A stretch of DNA of 64,000 bases from Bacillus mesophilus (lineage in GTDB: Bacteria > Bacillota > Bacilli > Bacillales > SA4), in contig NZ_JAAIWM010000006.1 of NCBI RefSeq assembly GCF_011008845.1, positions 174,832-238,831 on the forward strand, read 5' to 3'. Below, in pieces: positions 1 to 10,100 of this stretch. Both the position numbers and the translations under genes were made by a program. The notes under the pieces are model-generated. The model saw only the letters and a list, made by a program, of their open reading frames with translations, made no database searches and was not told the DNA's origin. The first letter of the stretch is position 1; each line of letters opens with the position of its first letter.

Positions 1-1181
1 AAGCTTTGATCAAGTAGAAGTTGCTCTTTAAAGTTGGTCATGTGCTCTACATAAGAAAGGCCATGCGCTTCTATAAGCTGCTTATTCATTTCTTCATAGG
101 TATACACACGTGGAACCCAAGTTAGCTCTTTAAATGGCTCTCCACTTATCTCACAATAGGTTTTATATCTGTCACGATATAATTTTAATGAGTTCTCGAA
201 TGCTATATGAGCCTCTGCCTTTAGCTTTTCTAATACTTCCTTTGGGGTCCACGAGTGGATAAAGAAATTATAGTAGACATATGCTGAAAGGGCCGTTTGG
301 ACAGTATAAGACGGCTTTAAGTCAGTTTGCTTTAATGAGACAGGAGGTACTGTTATTTCTCCGAATGCTTCATTACATAAAGCCGGATTATAATTTATCT
401 GCCTTGTTAATTCAGCTGCTAAGAAGTTTGGATCTAACCCCTCAAAGCAAGAACCAACATGTGTTTCAGCACCCGTAATAAAGAATGAAGGCAATAGTTT
501 TCCAACTGTTCCTTTATAAATATATCGATTTTCATCTCCCTCATAACGGGGTGAAACAAAGTCGGCATTAATGGCACCGATATAATTGAAACCATGCTCT
601 TCCTTCCAAGCGATTAGGTCTTTTAGAGCAGATAAGATTCCATGCGAACCGTCCTCTTCATCACACTCTGCTACTATCACGAGATTTCCCAGAAGTTGAT
701 CAGGATTTTCTGAGTAATACTTTAATAGATATAGATGACTAGCTAATCCGCTTTTCATGTCTAAAACACCACGACCAAACATCCATTCACCAGAATGAGC
801 ATGTTCTTTTATACATTCATCATGCAGGTTTTCTTTCTTAATTTCAGCGAGCAGCTCATCAGGATGGATGGCCTTATCAGCTAAATGGTTGAAGTCATCA
901 ATTCCAACAGTGTCCATATGTCCCATTAAAATGATTGTAGGTTCTTGTTGTTGACTCGCTTTCGTACCTTTTACAAAGGCAAGTACATTGTAACGTTCTT
1001 GATCATCATCAATTGTCTTTGTCATTTTAATATGGGTAGGATTTTCCTTGAAATATGGATAAGAAGAAAGGAGAGTATATAATGCCTGGGCAATTTCCTT
1101 TTCGCCGCTTGTGTTCACTATACTTTCTATATTAACTAGTTGTTTTGTTAGAAATAGCACTTCTTCTCGGCAATGTAACAA
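1..1181 (-). CDS. rocB: Arginine utilisation protein RocB, M20-like peptidase (3' part outside window)
   Basis: About 393 N-terminal residues of an M20-superfamily metallohydrolase-like protein are encoded; the frame stays open to the window edge, so the C-terminal part is missing. Visible motifs are GHMDTVG, RGVLDMKSG and ECDEEDGSHG, which are the metal-site signatures of M20 peptidases and fit the RocB family (usually about 540-570 residues). RocB is linked to arginine catabolism in B. subtilis, but its exact reaction is not established. I chose the TTG start because AGAAGG lies about 8 nt upstream; a GTG nine bases earlier overlaps that site. The gene is divergent from argC, so arginine breakdown and synthesis genes face away from one another. 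No -24/-12 SigL promoter was seen upstream. Confidence 0.85.
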   Translation of the reverse strand, partial: MLHCREEVLFLTKQLVNIESIVNTSGEKEIAQALYTLLSSYPYFKENPTHIKMTKTIDDDQERYNVLAFVKGTKASQQQEPTIILMGHMDTVGIDDFNHLADKAIHPDELLAEIKKENLHDECIKEHAHSGEWMFGRGVLDMKSGLASHLYLLKYYSENPDQLLGNLVIVAECDEEDGSHGILSALKDLIAWKEEHGFNYIGAINADFVSPRYEGDENRYIYKGTVGKLLPSFFITGAETHVGSCFEGLDPNFLAAELTRQINYNPALCNEAFGEITVPPVSLKQTDLKPSYTVQTALSAYVYYNFFIHSWTPKEVLEKLKAEAHIAFENSLKLYRDRYKTYCEISGEPFKELTWVPRVYTYEEMNKQLIEAHGLSYVEHMTNFKEQLLLDQS

Positions 1182-1375
1182 ATTGAACACCTTCTTTATG
1201 TGATATGAGTACAAAGTATCTTAATCTCTAACAAATTACAATAGGAAAGGTGATAAAAAAAGATTACTATTTTTAACAATGGATGTTTTCTAAACTTTTG
1301 TGAGCTAATTTAGTATGTTTTGTTAAATATATTTCGGTCAGTGTTTTTAGTAGGGTCTTCAACCATTATAAAAAA

Positions 1376-1610
1376 GGCTGTGTTAAAACCTTGTTGTTGA
1401 TTTTCGTTTCAGAACACTCGCTTTCCGCGGGCGAGTCCGTGAGCCTCCTCGGCGAAAAGCGCGCCTGTGGGGTCTCCCGTGACCCGCTCTCCCGCGCTTG
1501 CACAGGATGTGCTGACCTCTACGTTTGCCACAGGACGTGGCAGCCTTTAGTAGAGGTTCCTTTACACTCGCGTCCTTCCACTACAATCAACACTGGCCTT
1601 TAACATAGCC
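1376..1610. repeat. GC-rich long-hairpin dispersed repeat, copy A
   Basis: This 235-bp segment begins with GGCTGTGTTAAA and ends with the near-complement TTTAACATAGCC, so it can fold into one long imperfect hairpin. Inside it carries the blocks CACTCGCTTTCCGCGGG, GAGCCTCCTCGGCG and GGGGTCTC that recur at 52470-52600 and, inverted, at 52761-52888. It sits between rocB and argC and is much richer in GC than its flanks. The open frame across it has no ribosome-binding site and is not considered a gene. The rest of the 608-bp gap holds only the rocB leader and the argC promoter. Confidence 0.8.
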
Positions 1611-1726
1611 ATAAAAAAAGTGTATTGAATATAAATATACTTGCATAAACATAAAGGGTCCATCAGAAGGAAAATACAATATTAATGCATAAAGGTGAGG
1701 TTATTCACCTATTTTTATAAATAATA

Positions 1727-1755
1727 TTGCATAAAAATACTATAAGTATTATAAT
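1727..1755 (+). promoter_or_regulatory. argC promoter with overlapping ArgR/AhrC-type box
   Basis: A sigma-A-like promoter reads TTGCAT (1727-1732), a 17-bp spacer, and TATAAT (1750-1755). A 14-bp dyad TGCATAAAAATACT (1728-1741) overlaps the -35 hexamer, and it resembles TGTATAAAAATACA before argG and TGTATTATTATACC before the transporter genes. The ARG-box consensus is TGAAT-N4-ATTCA, so this copy has three mismatches. An upstream palindrome AGGTGA-N6-TCACCT (1693-1710) could also contribute. Binding is inferred. Confidence 0.6.
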
Positions 1756-1789
1756 CATACAATATTAAGGGATTTAGGAGTTGAGTAGT

Positions 1790-2827
1790 GTGAAGGCAGC
1801 AGTTATTGGAGGAACCGGCTATAGTGCGATTGAATTAATCAGGATCTTACACCATCATCCATATGTTGAGCTTGAGACCGTAGTATCTCACTCAAAAACA
1901 GGAAATGAGCTTCAAGACATATATCCACATCTTACAAGTATCATGCAGACACCGTTAACAGGATTGGATGTGGAAGAAATTTGTCATACAGCAGAGGTTG
2001 TATTCTTTGCAACTCCGTCTGGCATAAGCAAGGATCTTCTACCCGGATTTCTAAATAAAGGAGTAACCTGCATTGATTTATCAGGGGACTTCAGGTTGAA
2101 GTCGAGGGAAAGCTATGAGAAATGGTACCATCATGAAGCTGCAGAGGAATCTTATTTAAATCAAGCGGTTTACGGACTGAGTGAAATATATAGTGAGCAA
2201 ATCAGGAAGTCGTCGTTTATCTCAAATCCAGGCTGTTACCCTACTGCCACACTACTAGCTTTACTTCCAGCGGTTCAAAAAGGTCTATTAAACAATCAAT
2301 CAATCATTATTGATGCAAAATCAGGTGTGTCTGGAGCAGGAAGAGGACTATCACTTGGCACTCATTACGGAGAGATTAATGAAAATCTTAGGGCCTATAA
2401 GCTAGGAGCTCATCAGCACATTCCAGAAATTGAACAAATTCTTCAACATGAGTCAGGGAATCCTGTAACGATTTCATTTTCTACTCACCTTGTCCCGATG
2501 ACGAGAGGGATTATGTGCACCATTTATGCAGATATGAATTCCTTTAAAACGACGAAGGAAATGATTGAGCTTTATGAAGCTTATTTTGAGAAACATCCTT
2601 TTGTAAGAATTCGAAAAGAAGGAACGCTTCCTTCTACAAAAGGGGTATATGGCAGTAACTACTGTGATATTGGATTCTACGCTGATGAACGAACAGGAAG
2701 ACTCGTCATAGTTTCAGTGATTGATAATCTAGTAAAAGGTGCCTCCGGTCAGGCAGTTCAAAATTTAAATATCCTTAAAGGATGGGATGAGACTAGCGGA
2801 CTGTTGCATGTACCGATGTATCCATAA
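1790..2827 (+). CDS. argC: N-acetyl-gamma-glutamyl-phosphate reductase
   Basis: ArgC reduces N-acetylglutamyl 5-phosphate with NADPH to the semialdehyde, the third step of arginine synthesis in the cytoplasm. The 345-residue protein starts with the Rossmann motif GGTGYSAIEL and has the catalytic-cysteine segment SNPGCYPTA, then the histidine-containing AHQHIPEIEQ and the C-terminal IDNLVKGASGQAVQN typical of the family. The GTG start lies 9 nt after GGAG at 1777-1780; an earlier TTG at 1781 abuts that site and is less likely. It is the first gene of argCJBD-carAB-argF, the same order as in B. subtilis, and has its own promoter with a putative arginine operator. Confidence 0.96.
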   Translation: MKAAVIGGTGYSAIELIRILHHHPYVELETVVSHSKTGNELQDIYPHLTSIMQTPLTGLDVEEICHTAEVVFFATPSGISKDLLPGFLNKGVTCIDLSGDFRLKSRESYEKWYHHEAAEESYLNQAVYGLSEIYSEQIRKSSFISNPGCYPTATLLALLPAVQKGLLNNQSIIIDAKSGVSGAGRGLSLGTHYGEINENLRAYKLGAHQHIPEIEQILQHESGNPVTISFSTHLVPMTRGIMCTIYADMNSFKTTKEMIELYEAYFEKHPFVRIRKEGTLPSTKGVYGSNYCDIGFYADERTGRLVIVSVIDNLVKGASGQAVQNLNILKGWDETSGLLHVPMYP

Positions 2828-2847
2828 TTTAAGAGAGGGTGTGCCTC

Positions 2848-4074
2848 ATGCAGGTAATTGAGAAGGAAAGTATTATCGTACTAGAAGGTGGAAATGTCAC
2901 AACACCAAAGGGCTTTAAAGCGGGTGGAGTACATTGTGGTATTAAAAGAAAAAGACTAGATCTGGGCTACATTTACTCGGATGTTCCGGCCGTAACAGCT
3001 GGTGTATATACAACAAATCTATTCCAAGCGCCACCTTTAAAGGTGACACAAGAAAGCATTGAAAAGGAACAGATGATTCAGGCAGTACTTGTTAATTCAG
3101 GTAATGCCAATGCATGTACAGGAGAACAAGGATTAAAGGATGCTTATCATATGCAAGCTGCTTTTGCGGAAAAGCTTTGTGTACCGAATCATTATGTAGC
3201 AGTAACTTCAACTGGAGTAATTGGTGTTCATTTGCCAATGGAAAAAATAGATAACGGAATCCAACAGGTTCTTCTGGAAGACAATGAGGGTGCGACACTT
3301 TTTGAAAAGTCGATTTTAACAACCGATACAGATGTTAAAAACATATGCGTTCAGTTCGTGATTGATGGAAAGACCATTACGATTGGTGGAGCTGCAAAAG
3401 GATCTGGAATGATTCATCCTAATATGGCAACGATGCTTGGGTTTATTACAACAGATGCAGCAATTGGTTACGACGATTTATCAGCTGCTCTTAGGGAAGT
3501 AACCAATCAAACCTTTAACATGATTACCGTGGACGGTGACACTAGTACAAATGATATGGTCTTAGTTTTAGCAAATGGAGAAGCAAAGAATCAACCGCTA
3601 ACAAAGGATCATCCGAGCTGGTCACTTTTTATGAATGGACTTAAGTTGGTTAGTGAATCGCTAGCTAAGCAGATTGCCAGAGATGGAGAAGGGGCAACAA
3701 AGCTAATCGAGGTTCAAGTAAAAAATGCTAGCGATATTGAGGTCGCACGTGCAGTTAGTAAATCAGTCATTTCTTCAAACCTAGTAAAAACAGCAATATA
3801 TGGAACAGACGCAAACTGGGGGAGAATTATTTGTGCAGTAGGCTACAGTGGGCAACCCATTAACCCTGATACGATTACAGTTAAAATTGGACCAATTACT
3901 GTGGTTGAAAATGGTCTACCTACACCATTCGATGAAGACGAGGCAAAAGAGTATCTTCAGAATGAACTCGTTCAAATTTATATCAATTTAAATCAAGGTG
4001 ATGCAACAGCAACAGCTTGGGGTTGTGACTTAACTTATGATTATGTCAAAATAAATGCTTCTTATCGGACATAA
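2848..4074 (+). CDS. argJ: Bifunctional ornithine acetyltransferase / N-acetylglutamate synthase
   Basis: ArgJ transfers the acetyl group from N-acetylornithine to glutamate, recycling acetyl groups; bifunctional forms also use acetyl-CoA. The 408-residue precursor has the autocleavage motif HPNMATMLGF, where cleavage before Thr195 would make alpha and beta chains with Thr as the nucleophile. NSGNANACTG and the C-terminal GDATATAWGCDLT are further family signatures. The ATG is preceded by GAGAGGG at a spacing of 8 nt, so the upstream in-frame GTG is rejected. Twenty bases separate it from argC. Whether the enzyme is mono- or bifunctional cannot be told here, but no separate argA or argE is in the operon. 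Confidence 0.96.
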   Translation: MQVIEKESIIVLEGGNVTTPKGFKAGGVHCGIKRKRLDLGYIYSDVPAVTAGVYTTNLFQAPPLKVTQESIEKEQMIQAVLVNSGNANACTGEQGLKDAYHMQAAFAEKLCVPNHYVAVTSTGVIGVHLPMEKIDNGIQQVLLEDNEGATLFEKSILTTDTDVKNICVQFVIDGKTITIGGAAKGSGMIHPNMATMLGFITTDAAIGYDDLSAALREVTNQTFNMITVDGDTSTNDMVLVLANGEAKNQPLTKDHPSWSLFMNGLKLVSESLAKQIARDGEGATKLIEVQVKNASDIEVARAVSKSVISSNLVKTAIYGTDANWGRIICAVGYSGQPINPDTITVKIGPITVVENGLPTPFDEDEAKEYLQNELVQIYINLNQGDATATAWGCDLTYDYVKINASYRT

Positions 4075-4088
4075 AGGGGATATAAGGG

Positions 4089-4895
4089 ATGGAATACGTA
4101 GTTATAAAATGCGGCGGAAGTGTCATGGAGAACTTGCCAAAATCCTTTTATGAAAATATCGTGCAGCTACACCAGAGTGGTACAGTAAAACCGATTCTCG
4201 TACATGGTGGAGGTCCACTGATTTCCTCACTTTTAACAAAGCTTGGGATAGAAACGAAATTTGTTAATGGTCTTCGAGTTACGACAGCTGAAATGCTTGA
4301 TCTTGTTGAAATGGTGCTAAGTGGTACAGTCAATAAACAAATGGTGAGAAGGCTGATTGGGGTAAACGGTAAAGCAATTGGAGTTAGTGGAGTAGACGGA
4401 ATGCTCCTAAAATCTGAACCAACGAAGGATGCAGATCAACTTGGCTATGTAGGAGAAGTAGTCGGTGTTAATTACGATGTGCTCAACACCATTTTAAATG
4501 CAGGACATATACCTGTGGTTTCGCCAATAGGGATCGATGAGTCTGGTCAGCGCTATAACATTAATGGTGATGTTGCAGCTTCTGCAGTAGCGAAATCACT
4601 AGGAGCAAAGCTTTGTATGATCAGTGACATCCCAGGCATTTATACGGAACAAAACGGTAAAAAAGTAACCTTAAAACAGGTTACAAAGCAGGATGCTGAA
4701 GAAATGATCACGGATGGAGTGATTGCAGGAGGAATGATTCCGAAGGTGAAGGCTGCAATTGATGGTCTTCTGCATGGTATTCCAGAGGTTGTGATTATCA
4801 ATGGAATGGAGCCAGATAGCTTACTAACCTTTGCATCTGGAAGTGAAATTGGCACCAAAATCGTGCTAGCTGGGGAGGGGCAATATGTCTACTAA
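4089..4895 (+). CDS. argB: N-acetylglutamate kinase
   Basis: ArgB phosphorylates N-acetylglutamate using ATP, the second step of the pathway. The 268-residue protein belongs to the amino-acid kinase family: it begins with VIKCGGSVME, has the substrate loop VHGGGPLIS near residue 40, and ends with the GGMIPKVKAA motif near residue 218. Its length is close to the 258 residues of the B. subtilis enzyme. It lacks a clear N-terminal extension of the arginine-sensitive hexameric type, so feedback inhibition may be exerted elsewhere; that is inference. Its stop codon lies 11 bases inside argD, suggesting translational coupling. Confidence 0.96.
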   Translation: MEYVVIKCGGSVMENLPKSFYENIVQLHQSGTVKPILVHGGGPLISSLLTKLGIETKFVNGLRVTTAEMLDLVEMVLSGTVNKQMVRRLIGVNGKAIGVSGVDGMLLKSEPTKDADQLGYVGEVVGVNYDVLNTILNAGHIPVVSPIGIDESGQRYNINGDVAASAVAKSLGAKLCMISDIPGIYTEQNGKKVTLKQVTKQDAEEMITDGVIAGGMIPKVKAAIDGLLHGIPEVVIINGMEPDSLLTFASGSEIGTKIVLAGEGQYVY

Positions 4896-6066
4896 TGTAA
4901 AAAGTGATCCACTAATGTCCACATATAACAGGTTTCCATTAACGCTTGTAAAAGGAAAAGGAAGCTATGTATGGGACGAAGAGGGCGTTCAATATTTAGA
5001 TTATACTTCTGGAATTGCGACCTGCAATCTAGGTCATGTACCAGATGTAGTAAAGGAAAAAATAGAGGAGCAGCTTCAAGAACTATGGCATTGCTCTAAC
5101 CTTTATCATATTCCGGTTCAAGAAAAGCTGGCTTCGTTACTAGTTGAAAATAGCGTTGGTGACGCTGTGTTTTTTTGTAATAGTGGAGCAGAGGCAAATG
5201 AGGCCGCCATTAAGCTCGCGAGAAGATATGCACAAAAGGTGAAAGGAACAGACGCTTATGAAATCGTCACGTTCACTCAATCGTTTCACGGCAGAACCTT
5301 AGCCTCTTTAGCGGCAACGGGACAGGAAAAGCTACAAGCAGGTTTTTATCCTATGCTTCCTGGTTTTAGATATCTTCCTTATAACGATGTTTCAGCTCTT
5401 GAGCAGCTTGTCTCAGACAAAACATGCGCTGTCCTACTTGAGATCGTTCAAGGAGAAGGTGGTGTCGTGCCGGCAAGCCTAGAATGGATCACAGAGGTAG
5501 CTAAGCTATGCAAAGAGCATGATCTTTTACTAATGGTAGATGAAATTCAAACTGGGATGGGAAGAACGGGTACTCTATTTGCTTATGAACAATATGGAAT
5601 ACAGCCTGATGTAATCAGTATTGCTAAAGGTTTAGGTTCAGGGTTCCCGATTGGTGGAATTATCGCTAATGAGAAAGCGGCTAAAGGGTTTGAGCCAGGA
5701 ACTCATGGTAGTACGTTCGGTGGAAATCCACTTGCCTCCTCTGCTGGTCTTGCTACAGTGGAGTACCTTGTAACAAGTGATGTCATTCAACGGGCAAAAG
5801 AAAGTGGGATTTATTTAGAATCACAGCTTCAGGAGCTAAAGACACAGTGTCCTATGATAGAAGACATCCGTGGAAAAGGACTATTGCAAGGTCTTGTGGT
5901 AAAAGAGGCAGCTAAAGTGGTAGAGAAGGCACGTCAGCATCATGTGCTAATTTTAACGGCAGGGCCAAATGTAGTAAGGATATTACCACCATTAACTACA
6001 ACTAAAACTGAAATTGATCAGTTTATTAATATATTAAAGCTTGTATGTAAACAGCTAGAAAGCTAG
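4885..6066 (+). CDS. argD: Acetylornithine aminotransferase
   Basis: ArgD is a class-III PLP aminotransferase that converts N-acetylglutamate semialdehyde and glutamate to N-acetylornithine. The 393-residue sequence shows the PLP phosphate loop NSGAEANEAAIKLARR, the FHGRT motif, the VDEIQTGMGRTG block with the PLP-binding Asp, and the Schiff-base Lys248 in SIAKGLGSGFP. HGSTFGGNPLA follows. It overlaps argB by 11 bp and is followed after 16 bases by carA, so it is well inside the operon. Succinylornithine or GABA transaminases are related, but the operon position makes argD the clear choice. Confidence 0.96.
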   Translation: MSTNVKSDPLMSTYNRFPLTLVKGKGSYVWDEEGVQYLDYTSGIATCNLGHVPDVVKEKIEEQLQELWHCSNLYHIPVQEKLASLLVENSVGDAVFFCNSGAEANEAAIKLARRYAQKVKGTDAYEIVTFTQSFHGRTLASLAATGQEKLQAGFYPMLPGFRYLPYNDVSALEQLVSDKTCAVLLEIVQGEGGVVPASLEWITEVAKLCKEHDLLLMVDEIQTGMGRTGTLFAYEQYGIQPDVISIAKGLGSGFPIGGIIANEKAAKGFEPGTHGSTFGGNPLASSAGLATVEYLVTSDVIQRAKESGIYLESQLQELKTQCPMIEDIRGKGLLQGLVVKEAAKVVEKARQHHVLILTAGPNVVRILPPLTTTKTEIDQFINILKLVCKQLES

Positions 6067-6082
6067 ATAGGAGGAATACGTA

Positions 6083-7165
6083 ATGGATCAAGGGTATCTG
6101 ATCCTTGAAACAGGAGAAGTGTTTGAAGGGAAAATAATTGGTAATATTCAAGATTGTATCGGTGAAGTGGTATTTAATACGAGTATGACAGGATATCAAG
6201 AGATGATGACAGACCCTTCCTATTCTGGACAAATTCTTACATTTTGTTATCCGTTAATCGGTAATTATGGAATCAATCTATCTGATGATGAAAGTAAAAA
6301 AGTATCGGTAGCCGGTGTGATCATCGGTGATGCTTGTGAGAAGCCTAGTCATTATTTAGCGACTAAATCACTATCAATTCAGCTTCAGGAAGCGGGTATT
6401 TCTGGCCTAACAGGAGTGGATACACGTTCATTAGTTCAAAGTATCCGTAAATCTGGAACAGTAAAAGGAGTGATTACAACTGTTCCTTCTTATAACAAAA
6501 CGACACTAGCAGAATATGAATCTCCATTTTGGGTAGAAAAGGTATCAACGAAAGAAGCTGTTACCTATAACAACAATGGACCACATGTTGTATTGATCGA
6601 TTTTGGTTATAAGAAGTCCATATTGGATGCGCTACTACAAGAAAATTGTAAGGTAACAGTTGTCCCTTATCACTTTACCTATAATCAGGTTAAATCTTTA
6701 CATCCGGATGGTGTGTTATTGAGTAATGGTCCTGGAGATCCGATGGAACTACAAGGTCAATTTGAAGAGATTAAAAAAGTGACTCAGAACTATCCAACAC
6801 TCGGTATTTGCCTCGGACATCAATTAGTAGCTTTATCTTATGGTGCGATAACTGAAAAGCTAACATATGGACATCGCGGAGGTAACCACGCGGTGAAGGA
6901 GCTTCTGACGGGTAAAGTCCGTATGACCTCTCAAAATCATAGCTACGTTGTCATGGAAGAGAGTATTAATTATGAGGAACTGATCATCACTTATCGCAAT
7001 GTAAACGACAAAACGGTGGAAGGAATTAAACATCGTAAATACCCTGTCACATCCGTTCAATTTCATCCTGAAGCACATCCTGGACCAAGTGATACAGCTC
7101 ATATTTTTACCGAATTTCTTCAACAAATCTCGTCTTTAGGAGCCGTCAACTATGCCATTAAATAA
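6083..7165 (+). CDS. carA: Arginine-specific carbamoyl-phosphate synthase, glutaminase subunit
   Basis: This small subunit hydrolyses glutamine and passes ammonia to CarB for carbamoyl phosphate synthesis. The N-terminal half has the CPSase small-chain fold (GEVVFNTSMTGYQEMMTDPSY), and the C-terminal half is a class-I glutaminase with nucleophile Cys243 in GICLGHQ and the His/Glu pair in FHPEAHPGP. At 360 residues it is near the usual length. Its place between argD and argF marks it as the arginine-pathway enzyme; a pyrimidine-operon copy is expected elsewhere, as in B. subtilis, but is not in this window. It overlaps carB by 14 bp. Confidence 0.95.
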   Translation: MDQGYLILETGEVFEGKIIGNIQDCIGEVVFNTSMTGYQEMMTDPSYSGQILTFCYPLIGNYGINLSDDESKKVSVAGVIIGDACEKPSHYLATKSLSIQLQEAGISGLTGVDTRSLVQSIRKSGTVKGVITTVPSYNKTTLAEYESPFWVEKVSTKEAVTYNNNGPHVVLIDFGYKKSILDALLQENCKVTVVPYHFTYNQVKSLHPDGVLLSNGPGDPMELQGQFEEIKKVTQNYPTLGICLGHQLVALSYGAITEKLTYGHRGGNHAVKELLTGKVRMTSQNHSYVVMEESINYEELIITYRNVNDKTVEGIKHRKYPVTSVQFHPEAHPGPSDTAHIFTEFLQQISSLGAVNYAIK

Positions 7166-10100
7166 AAGTCTAAAAAAAGTACTCGTGATTGGGTCAGGAC
7201 CAATCGTGATTGGTCAGGCAGCGGAATTTGATTATGCAGGAACGCAAGCATGTCTTGCATTAAAAGAGGAAGGAATCCAAGTCATCCTCGTCAATAATAA
7301 TCCTGCCACGATTATGACTGATTCAGAAATTGCCGATCAGGTTTATATGGAGCCACTAACGGTGCCTTCTTTAGAGGAAATCATTAAGCGTGAAAAGCCA
7401 GATGGAATGATTGGAACGCTTGGTGGGCAAACGGGATTAAACTTAACTGTACAGTTATATGAACAAAATATACTCCAAAAATATAATGTTGAACTATTAG
7501 GCACTTCTGTTGATTCTATTCAAAAAGGTGAGGACCGAGAAAAGTTTAGAAACTTGATGATCGAGATTGGTGAACCAATTCCAGAGTCTAGTATTATTCA
7601 CAGCTACGAAGAGGGAGTACAGTTTGTCAAGCAAATTGGCTATCCTGTCATTATCCGACCTGCCTATACGCTTGGTGGAGCGGGTGGGGGATTTGCCTAT
7701 AATGATCAAGATCTAGAAATATATTTGAAAAAGGGATTAAAGGCGAGTCCGATTCATCAGGTCCTCGTTGAGCGGAGTATAAAGGGCTGGAAAGAAGTCG
7801 AATATGAGGTCATGAGAGATGAGAATGACACTTGTATTATTGTCTGTAATATGGAAAATATGGACCCTGTTGGCGTTCATACTGGAGACTCAATTGTTGT
7901 GGCTCCTTCTCAAACGTTAACTGATGTTCAATATCAAATGCTTCGTAACTCATCTCTAAAGGTGATTCGTGCATTGGAAATTGTCGGTGGCTGTAACATT
8001 CAATTTGCCTTAGACCCACATTCTAACCAATATCATATTATTGAGGTAAATCCTCGAGTGAGTCGTTCATCGGCATTAGCCTCCAAGGCAACCGGGTATC
8101 CAATAGCAAGAATGGCTGCGAAGTGTGCAATTGGTTACCACTTAGACGAATTATTAAATCCGATCACAGGCTCAACGTATGCATCCTTTGAGCCAGCACT
8201 AGATTATATCGTTGTGAAGTTACCAAGGTTTCCGTTCGATAAGTTTTCAGAGGCTGATCGAAGTCTTGGAACACAGATGAAAGCTACTGGAGAAGTAATG
8301 GCAATTGATCGGTCATTTGAAGGAGCCTTAAATAAAGCGATTCGTTCCTTAGAAATGAATGTCTGTGGACTGAAGATGTCTTCTTTAGAAAACCTATCAG
8401 ACTCCGAGCTACTAGCTTTAGTGACGGAGGCAACGGATCTTCGTTTATTCGCATTAGCTGAAGCGATGTGGCAAGGAAAAACAATAGAAGATATTCATGG
8501 ATTAACGAGTATTGATCCTTGGTTCCTAGAGAAGTTACTCGTGATTGTAAACCTTGAAAAGCAGCTAAGTTCCTATTCATTTGACGAAGTACCACTAGAT
8601 TTATTAAAAGAGGCAAAGCGGAAGAATATTGGAGACCAGCGCTTATCACAAATCTTCTCGATACCAGAAAAGATAATAAGACAAAAGCTAAAAGTGATTA
8701 ATTGGAAACCAAGCTATAAGCTAGTTGATACATGTGCTGCCGAGTTTGATGCGGTTACTCCGTACTACTATTCAACGTGGCAAGGTAGTGATGAGGTTCA
8801 ACTAACTAGCACTAAACAGAAAATTTTAGTTATCGGCTCTGGTCCGATTCGTATCGGTCAAGGTGTAGAATTTGACTATTGTTCGGTTCATGCTGCTTTA
8901 GCTGTAAAGAAAAAAGGGTATGAAGCCATTGTTATTAACAATAATCCTGAAACAGTTAGTACGGATTATTCGGTTGCGGACCGACTATATTTTGAGCCCT
9001 TAGCAACTGAAGATGTTCTTCATGTAATAGAAAAGGAGAAAGTCGACGGAGTACTGATCCAGTTCGGTGGTCAAACTGCTATAAATTTGGCTCAATCGCT
9101 TCAAGAAGAAGGAGTCATGTTACTAGGTACATCTGTAGAATCAATAGATGCTCTAGAAGACCGTAAGCAATTTTACGAGGTTTTACAAAAGCTTGAAATC
9201 CCTCATATTAAAGGAGAAACAGTGACCGCGGCAGATCAGCTAATTCAGCAAGCAAATGAGTTGGGATATCCTGTGTTAGTAAGACCTTCCTATGTAATTG
9301 GTGGTCAATCTATGTATATTTTTCATCAAGAACAGGATCTGATAAGCTACATTTCTAGATTGCTAGCAAGTGGAAATGATAGAATTTGGCCATTATTAGT
9401 AGATTCTTATATACCGGGACTTGAGTGTGAGGTAGACGTCATTAGTGACGGAAAAGATATCGTAATCCCTGGAATTTTTGAGCATATAGAAAAAGCAGGT
9501 GTTCATTCAGGTGATAGTGTGACAATTTTTCCTCCAATTTCATTATCAGACAATATAAAAGAAACTCTAATAGATTATGCGAAACGAATTTCCACCTCGT
9601 GTTCTATTATTGGCATGATGAATATCCAGTTTGTCATTTCAACTAACATTGTTTATGTACTAGAGGTAAACCCACGTTCATCGAGAACAGTACCCATCAT
9701 GAGTAAGGTGACAGGAATTCCCATGGTAGAATGGGCAACGAATGTTCAGCTTGGTGACTCTTTAAAAGGTCTTTCTAATGAAACAGGTTTATTGCAGGAA
9801 CCTAGCTATTATTCAGTAAAAGCACCCGTGTTTTCGGCCACGAAGCTAAAGGGCGTTGATCATATTTTAAGTCCCGAAATGAAGTCAACCGGTGAAGTAT
9901 TAGGTTTAGGGTATACAGTAGAAGAGGCAATGAAAAAAGCGGTCTGGTTTGATGATAAGCAGCATCATATAACAAACAAGATGATATTCTGTTCCATCTC
10001 TGAGACTGCTAAACAAGAGAGTATTGAGATCCTTAAAGAATTAGCTGACAACTCCTTTAACATGATGGCAACAGAAGGGACAGCAGCATTTTTAAATGAA

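Noticed and set aside
1391..1603. Open frame of 70 codons over the GC-rich repeat
   Set aside because: It lies wholly within a hairpin repeat that recurs elsewhere without keeping the frame, and there is no ribosome-binding site.
8284..8649. 121-codon open frame on the minus strand
   Set aside because: It is fully inside carB on the opposite strand, has no recognisable domain, and follows carB codon structure.
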